A model generated the notes under the pieces. That model saw nothing but the letters and a program-made list of their open reading frames with translations, was not told where the DNA came from and ran no database searches. Made by a program: the position numbers and the translations under genes. From Hydractinia symbiolongicarpus (taxonomy: Eukaryota > Cnidaria > Hydrozoa > Anthoathecata > Hydractiniidae), in contig NC_079881.1 in NCBI RefSeq assembly GCF_029227915.1, forward strand, positions 6,634,001-6,698,000: a stretch of 64,000 nt of DNA, written 5' to 3'. Below are positions 56,939-64,000 of this stretch, in pieces. Within the stretch, counting starts at the first letter, position 1, and each line of letters opens with the position of its first letter.

Positions 56939-58887
56939 ATAGGAATCGTTTAAAATATTTAGCCAACAACTTGTTCACGGTCTTACGTGAAATATCCATC
57001 ACACAACTCAAAAAATGTTGTTTTTTCTTCAAAACGAACATAACATAAATGTTGGTTATTATTTCTTGAATTGTCAAGTCAACCATGCAACCCAAGGTAC
57101 GAAAAAGCTCAACCATAATATTTTTCAGCAATTGTCAGTTGATTAGTTACTACCCGTTACAGTAGAATATAGTCTTATGCACAAATTTGCGATAAGCAAT
57201 TGCGCCTGTGCGGGAGTTTAACCTGCAACATCTCGCACCAGAAGCGAGAGTCATACTAATAGACCAACAGGCCAGGATATCATTGAAACCTCTGATTATA
57301 TCATTATATGCAGAGAGGATTACTGAATATCTGTAGGTAAGAGGTTACAAATAGCTTCCTCGTGGGCAATGCATATAGACAAATCGGAGTGTAAAGTTGA
57401 TTTGTAGAATTGTAAAGTAACATTTTCAAAACGAATCCATAAAACAACTCTGTCCAGAATTCATTTCGAGAATCGTCATTCCAGAGATAGTAAATGCTTC
57501 ACCAAAGCTTATGACACTTACCAATTATGTATGATTTTTAGTTGGGCCTGTCCGGGAGTTGAAGCCGGGACCTTTCGCACCATAAGCCAGAATCATGTCA
57601 CTAGTCCAACAGGCTATAGGAATCGTTTAAAATATTTTGGCAACAACTTGTTCATGGTCTTACGTGAAATATCCATCACACAACTCAAAAAATGTTGTTT
57701 TTTCTTCAAAACGAACATAACATAAATGTTGGTTATTATTTCTTGAATTGTCAAGTCAACCATGCAACCCAAGGCACGAAAAAGCTCAACCATAATATTT
57801 TTCAGCAATTGTCAGTTGATTAGTTACTACCCGTTACAGTAGAATATAGTCTTATGCACAAATTTGCGATAAGCAATTGCGCCTGTGCGGGAGTTTAACT
57901 TGCGACATCTCGCACCAGAAGCGAGAATCATACTAATAGACCAACAGGCCAGGATATCATTGAAACCTCTGATTGTGTCATTATATACAGAGACGATTAC
58001 TGAATATTTGTAGGAAAGGGTTTACAAATAGCTTCCTCGTGGGCAATGCATTTAGACAAATCGGAGTGTGAAGATGATTTGTAAAATTGTAAAGTAACAT
58101 TTTTGAAACAAATCCGTAAAACAACTCTGTCAAGAAGTCATTTTGAGAATCGTCATTCCGGAGATAGTAAATGCTTCACCGAAGCTTATGACACATACCA
58201 ATTATGTGTGATTTGTAGTTGGGCTTCTCCGGGAGTTGAACCCTGGACCTCTCACCCCCTAAACCAGAAACATGCCACTAGACCAACAGCCCATAGGAAT
58301 CGTCTAAAATATTTAGGGAAGAACTCATTCATGGTCTTACGTGAAATATCCATCACACAGAACACAAAAAATGTTGTTTTTTCTTCAAAACATTCATAAC
58401 ATGAATGTTGGATATTATTTCTTGAATTGTCAAGTCAAAATACAAATCCAAGCTCAACCAAAATATTTTTCAGCAATTGTCAGTTGATTGATTATTACAC
58501 TTTACAGTAGAATATAGTCTTAGGCAAAAATTTTCGGTAAGCCATTGGGTCTTCCGGGAGTTTAACTTGCAACATCTCGCACCAGAAGCGAGGGTCATAC
58601 TAATATACCAACAGTCCAGGATATCATTGAAACCTCTGATTATATCATTTTATGCAGAGAGGATTACTGAATATCTGTAGAAAAGGGGTTACAAATGGCT
58701 TCCTCGTGGGCAATGCATATAGACAAATCGGAATGTAAAGTTGATTTGTAAAATTGTAAAGTAACATTTTCGAAACAAATCCGTAAAACAACTCTGTCAA
58801 GAATTCATTTCGAGAATCGTCATTCCAGAGATAGTAAATGCTTCACCGAAGCTTATTACACTTACCAATTATGCATTGTTTTTAGTT

Positions 58888-58959
58888 GGGCCTGTCCGGG
58901 AGTTGAACCCGGGACCTCTCGCACCCTAAGCGAGAATCATGCCACTAGACCATCAGGCC
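58888..58959 (-). pseudogene. A-type tRNA-Pro(AGG), single acceptor mismatch
   Basis: Identical to the copy at 55659, 3229 bp away, as part of a longer duplication. Confidence 0.55.
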
Positions 58960-61921
58960 ATAGGAATCGTTTAAAATATTTAGCCAACAACTTGTTCACG
59001 GTCTTACGTGAAATATCCACCTAACAACACAAAAAATGTTGTTTTTTCTTCAAGACAATCATAACATGAATGTTGGATATTATTTCTTGAATTTTCAAGT
59101 CAACCGTACAATCCAAGCCACGAAAAAGCCCAACCATAATATTTTTCAGCAATTGTCAGTTGATTGGTTACTACCCTTAACAGTAGAATATAGTCTTATG
59201 CATAAATTTGCGATAAGCAATTGGACCTGTGCGGGAGTTTAACCCGCGACCTCTCGCACGCTAAGCGAGAATCATGCCACTAGACCATCAGGCCATAGGA
59301 ATCGTCTAAAATATTTAGGCAACAACTTCTTCATGGTCTTACGTGAAATATCCATCACACAACACAAAAAATGTTGTTTTTTCTTCAAAACAATCATAAC
59401 ATGAATGTTGGATATTATTTCTTTAATTGTCATGTCAACCATACAATCCAAGCCACAAAAAAGCTCAACCATAATATTTTTCAGCAATTGTCAGTTGATT
59501 GGTTACTACTCTTTACAGTAGATTATAGTCTTATGCACAAATTTGCGATAAGCAATTGGGCCTGTGTGGGAGTTTAACCTGAGGCATCTCGCACCACAAG
59601 CGAGAATCATACTAATAGACCAACAGGCCAGGATATCATTGAAACCTGCGATTGTGTCATTATATGCAGAGAGGATTACTGAATATTTGTAGGAAGGGGG
59701 TTACAAATCGCTTCCTCGTGGGCAATGCATATAGACAAATTGGAGTGTAAAGTTGATTTGTAAAATGGTAAAGTAACATTTTTGAATCAAATCCGCAAAA
59801 CAACTCTGTCAACAAGTCATTGTGAGAATCGTCATTCCAGAGATAGTAAATGCTTCACCGAAGCTTATGACACTTACCATATATGTGTGATTTGTAGTTG
59901 GGCCTGTCCGGGAGTTGAACCCGGGACCTCTCGCACCCTAAGCCAGAAACATGCCACTAGACCAATAGCCCATAGGAGTCGTCTAAAATATTTAGGGAAC
60001 AACTTATTTATGGTCTTACGTGAAATATCCATCACACAGAACACAAAAGATGTTGTTTTTTCTTCAAAACAATCATAACATGATTGTTGGATATTATTTC
60101 TTGAATTGTCAAGTCAAAATAAAAATCCAAACTCAACCAAATTTTTTTCAATAATTGTCAGTTGATTGGTTAATACACTATACAGTGGAATATAGTCTTA
60201 GGCAAAAATTTTCGATAAGCAATTGGGTCTTGCGGAAGTTTAACCTGCAACATCTCGCACCAGAAGCGAGAGTCATACTAATAGACCAACAGGCCAGGAT
60301 ATCATTGAAACCTCTGATTATATCATTATATGCAGAGAGGATTACTGAATATCTGTAGGTAAGAGGTTACAAATAGCTTCCTCGTGGGCAATGCATATAG
60401 ACAAATCGGAGTGTAAAGTTGATTTGTAGAATTGTAAAGTAACATTTTCAAAACGAATCCATAAAACAACTCTGTCCAGAATTCATTTCGAGAATCGTCA
60501 TTCCAGAGATAGTAAATGCTTCACCAAAGCTTATGACACTTACCAATTATGTATGATTTTTAGTTGGGCCTGTCTGGGAGTTGAAGCCGGGACCTTTCGC
60601 ACCCTAAGCCAGAATCATGCCACTAGACTAACAGGCTATAGGAATCGTTTAAAATATTTAGGCAACAACTTGTTCATGGTCTTACGTGAAATATCCATCA
60701 CACAACTCAAAAAATGTTGTTTTTTCTTCAAAACGAATATAACATAAATGTTGGTTATTATTTCTTGAATTGTCAAGTCAACCATGCAACCCAAGGCACG
60801 AAAAAGCTCAACCATCATATTTTTCAGCAATTGTCAGTTGATTAGTTACTACCCGTTACAGTAGAATATAGTCTTATGCACAAATTTGCGATAAGCAATT
60901 GCGCCTGTGCGGGAGTTTAACCTGCGACATCTCGCACCAGAAGCGAGAATCATACTAATAGACCAACAGGCCAGGATATCATTGAAACCTCTGATTGTGT
61001 CATTATATACAGAGACGATTACTGAATATTTGTAGGAAAGGGTTTACAAATAGCTTCCTCGTGGGCAATGCATTTAGACAAATCGGAGTGTGAAGATGAT
61101 TTGTAAAATTGTAAAGTAACATTTTCGAAACAAATCCGTAAAACAACTCTGTCAAGAAGTCATTTTGAGAATCGTCATTCCGGAGATAGTAAATGCTTCA
61201 CCGAAGCTTATGACACTTACCAATTATGTGTGATTTGTAGTTGGGCTTCTCCGGGAGTTGAACCCTGGACCTCTCACCCCCTAAACCAGAAACATGCCAC
61301 TAGACCAACAGCCCATAGGAATTGTCTAAAATATTTAGGGAACAACTTGTTCATGGTCTTACGTGAAATATCCATCATACCGAACACAAGAAATATTGTT
61401 TTTTCGACAAAACATTCATAACATGAATGTTGAACATTATTTCTTGAATTTTCAAGTCAACCATGCAATCCAAGCCACGAAAAAGCTCAACCATGATATT
61501 TTTCAGCAATTGTCAGTTGATTGGTTACTACGCTTTACAGTAGAATATAGTCTTATGCACAAATTTGCGATAAGCAATTGGGCCTGTGTGGGAGTTTAAC
61601 CTGCGGCATCTCGCACCAGAAGGGAGAATCATACTAATAGACCAACAGGCCAGGATATCATTGAAACCTGCGATTGTGTCATAATATGCAGAGAGGATTA
61701 CTAAATATTTGTAGAAAAGGGGTTACAAATAGCTTCTTCGTGGGCAAGGCATGTAGACAAATCGGAGTGTAAAGTTGATTTGTAAAATTTTAAAGTAACA
61801 TTTTCGAAACGAATCCGTAAAACAACTCTGTCAAGAATTCATTTCGAGAATCGTCATTCCAGAGATAGTAAATGCTTCACCAAAGATTATGACACTTACC
61901 AATTATGCATTGTTTTTAGTT

Positions 61922-61993
61922 GGGCTTGTCCGGGAGTTGAATCCGGGACCTCTCGCACCCTAAGCGAGAATCATGCCACTAGACCAACAGGCC
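61922..61993 (-). pseudogene. A-type tRNA-Pro(AGG) copy
   Basis: Anticodon arm intact with AGG; one TPsiC-stem mismatch (A before TTC) and one acceptor mismatch at position 4. Confidence 0.5.
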
Positions 61994-62258
61994 ATAGGAA
62001 TCGTCTAAAATATTTAGGAAACAATTTGTTCATGGTCTAACGTGAAATATCCATCACACCGAACACAAAAAATATTGTTTTTTCGACAAAACATTCATAA
62101 CATAAATGTTGGACATTATTTCTTGAATTGTCAAGTCAACCATACAATCCAAGCCACGAAAAAGCTCAACCATAATATTTTTCAGCAATTGTCAGTTGAT
62201 TGGTTACTACCCGTTACAGTAGAATATAGTCTCATGCACAAATTTGCGATAAGCAATT

Positions 62259-62330
62259 GGGCCTGTGCGGGAGTTTAACCTGCGACATCTCGCACCAGAA
62301 GCGAGAATCATACTAATAGACCAAGAGGCC
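62259..62330 (-). pseudogene. Representative B-type tRNA relic of the dimer
   Basis: Read on the minus strand the D arm (TTGGTCTATTAGTATGA) and anticodon stem (CTCGC/GCGAG) survive, but the loop is TTCTGGT, placing CTG at 34-36, and the TPsiC loop is TTAAACT, so the invariant TTC and the B box are lost. The same changes recur in B-type units throughout 40-64 kb, so they were fixed before the dimer was amplified. Confidence 0.65.
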
Positions 62331-64000
62331 AGGATTTCATTGAAACCTCCGATTGTGTCATTATATGCAGAGAGGATTACTGAATATCTGTAGGTAAGAG
62401 GTTACAAACAGATTCATCGTGGGAAATGCATATAGACAAATCGGAGTGTAACGTTGATTTGTGAAATTGTAAAGTATCATTTTCCAAACGAATCCATAAA
62501 ACAACTCTGTCAACAAGTCATTGTGAGAATCGTCATTCCAGAGATAGTAAATGCTTCACCGAAGCTTATGACACTTACCAATTATGTGTGATTTGTAGTT
62601 GGGCCTGTCCGGGAGTTGAACCCGGGACCTCTCGCACCCTAAGCCAGAAACATGCCACTAGACCAATAGCCCATAGGAGTTGTCTAAAATATTTAGGGAA
62701 CAACTTATCTATGATCTTACGTGAAATATCCATCACACAGAACACAAAAGATGTTGTTTTTTCTTCAAAACATTCATAACATGAATGTTGGATATTATTT
62801 CTTGAATTGTCAAGTCAAAATACAAATCCAAACTCAACCAAATTATTTTTCAATAATTGTCAGTTGATTGGTTAATACACTATACAGTGGAATATAGTCT
62901 TAGGCAAAAATTTTCGATAAGCAATTGGGTCTTGCGGAAGTTTAACCTGCAACATCTCGCACCAGAAGCGAGAGTCATACTAATAGACCAACAGGCCAGG
63001 ATATCATTGAAACCTCTGATTATATCATTATATGCAGAGAGGATTACTGAATATCTGTAGGTAAGAGGTTACAAATAGCTTCCTCGTGGGCAATGCATAT
63101 AGACAAATCGGAGTGTAAAGTTGATTTGTAGAATTGTAAAGTAACATTTTCAAAACGAATCCATAAAACAACTCTGTCCAGAATTCATTTCGAGAATCGT
63201 CATTCCAGAGATAGTAAATGCTTCACCAAAGCTTATGACACTTACCAATTATGTATGATTTTTAGTTGGGCCTGTCCGGGAGTTGAAGCCGGGACCTTTC
63301 GCACCCTAAGCCAGAATCATGCCACTAGACCAACAGGCTATAGGAATCGTTTAAAATATTTAGGAAACAACTTGTTCATGGTCTTACGTGAAATATCCAT
63401 CACACAACTCAAAAAATGTTGTTTTTTCTTCAAAACGAATATAACATAAATGTTGGTTATTATTTCTTGAATTGTCAAGTCAACCATGCAACCCAAGGCA
63501 CGAAAAAGCTCAACCATCATATTTTTCAGCAATTGTCAGTTGATTAGTTACTACCCGTTACAGTAGAATATAGTCTTATGCACAAATTTGCGATAAGCAA
63601 TTGCGCCTGTGCGGGAGTTTAACCTGCGACATCTCGCACCAGAAGCGAGAATCATACTAATAGACCAACAGGCCAGGATATCATTGAAACCTCTGATTGT
63701 GTCATTATATACAGAGACGATTACTGAATATTTGTAGGAAAGGGTTTACAAATAGCTTCCTCGTGGGCAATGCATTTAGACAAATCGGAGTGTGAAGATG
63801 ATTTGTAAAATTGTAAAGTAACATTTTCGAAACAAATCCGTAAAACAACTCTGTCAAGAAGTCATTTTGAGAATCGTCATTCCGGAGATAGTAAATGCTT
63901 CACCGAAGCTTATGACACTTACCAATTATGTGTGATTTGTAGTTGGGCTTCTCCGGGAGTTGAACCCTGGACCTCTCACCCCCTAAACCAGAAACATGCC

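Larger units (their letters stand above)
55353..57768. repeat. Recent 1208-bp tandem duplication inside the array
   Basis: 55353-56560 and 56561-57768 are near-identical. The joint at 56561 is out of register with the normal unit: CCATGCAACCC runs straight into AGAAGCGAGGGTCATAC, whereas elsewhere CCATGCAACCC continues with AAGGCACG. The short shared CC/CA at the joint suggests recombination at microhomology. Confidence 0.85.
39946..64000 (-). repeat. Homogenised dimeric tRNA-Pro satellite (higher-order repeat), runs off the window
   Basis: A ~670-bp dimer (A-type spacing measured as 665-682 bp) is repeated about 35 times, counting single units half. Each dimer has an A-type tRNA-Pro segment (GGGCCTGTCCGGGAGTTGAA..., usually AGG at the anticodon) and, ~335 bp away, a B-type segment (GTGCGGGAGTTTAACCTGCG...). 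Spacers alternate too: the one beside A contains CTTACGTGAAATATCCATCA and TTGTTTTTTCTTCAAAACA, the one beside B contains GAGAGGATTACTGAATAT and CTTCCTCGTGGGCAATGCAT. Copies differ by few percent by eye. Truncated joints occur, for example near 51826 and 56561. Every short ORF in this interval is a frame of the repeat, not a gene. Confidence 0.95.

Noticed and set aside
62259-62330. B-type segments as tRNA-Gln(CTG)
   Set aside because: CTG sits at the anticodon position, but the TPsiC loop and B box are destroyed and the rest of the sequence is tRNA-Pro-derived, so a functional recoded tRNA is unlikely.
39946-64000. Dozens of 60-107 codon ORFs with repeated protein phrases such as CSWACPGVEPGTSRTLS
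   Set aside because: They are translations of the satellite; the phrase itself is a frame of the tRNA-Pro segment. They shift and break with unit variants and show no protein-level constraint.
39946-64000. CRISPR-like regular repeat
   Set aside because: The regular spacing is a ~335/670-bp satellite with conserved spacers, not short repeats with unique spacers, and the sequence is eukaryotic.

Overview
The window is AT-rich animal nuclear DNA, most likely from a cnidarian. Three kinds of evidence point there: single-exon receptor and channel genes of metazoan families (a class A GPCR and a DEG/ENaC channel), a repeat load typical of cnidarian genomes (Helitron, Polinton-like, Penelope-like, CR1-like LINE, tRNA-headed SINE, DDE transposase remnants), and long gene-poor stretches. 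The assignment to Cnidaria is inference; only the gene families are read directly from the sequence.

Layout: (1) 0.56-5.08 kb, minus strand: an unbroken 1505-codon Helitron Rep/helicase, with a perfect 138-bp tandem duplication upstream of it. (2) 6.2-10.0 kb: a GC-richer Polinton/Maverick-like (adintovirus-like) fossil. Its family-B DNA polymerase is broken by several stops, a frame break and an internal deletion, and is followed by a compact run of small ORFs that are partly intact. A ~20-bp minisatellite lies next to it. (3) 10.3-16.3 kb: gene-poor DNA with a SINE, a badly decayed Penelope-like element and one possible acidic/glycine-rich exon. (4) 16.3-24.9 kb: the only convincing host genes, all single-exon and on the plus strand: a class A GPCR, a DEG/ENaC-family channel and a 775-aa protein with four or five KH domains and an unrecognised C-terminal half. 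A DDE transposase scrap lies between the last two. (5) 24.9-26.4 kb: a 1.44-kb element bounded by ~285-bp inverted repeats. (6) 27.8-64.0 kb (end of window): a satellite array whose unit carries a tRNA-Pro gene or pseudogene on the minus strand about every 335 bp.

The satellite is the most unusual part. Its proximal 7-10 kb is divergent and monomeric and has been invaded by a SINE (inside one tRNA copy), a 5'-truncated LINE and a nearly full-length CR1-like LINE carrying a 2A-like motif. From about 40 kb it becomes a homogenised dimer of ~670 bp, alternating an A-type tRNA (good TPsiC arm, anticodon AGG) with a B-type tRNA relic (altered B box, CTG at the anticodon position). Recent duplications with 1208, 2702 and 3229-bp offsets are visible. 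At least three copies (two CGG, one AGG) fold as complete tRNA-Pro by eye; most others carry mismatches. The many short ORFs throughout this array are translations of the satellite and are not annotated as genes.

Apart from the array, the host genes show no operon-like relationship; they appear independent, with their own AATAAA signals where visible.
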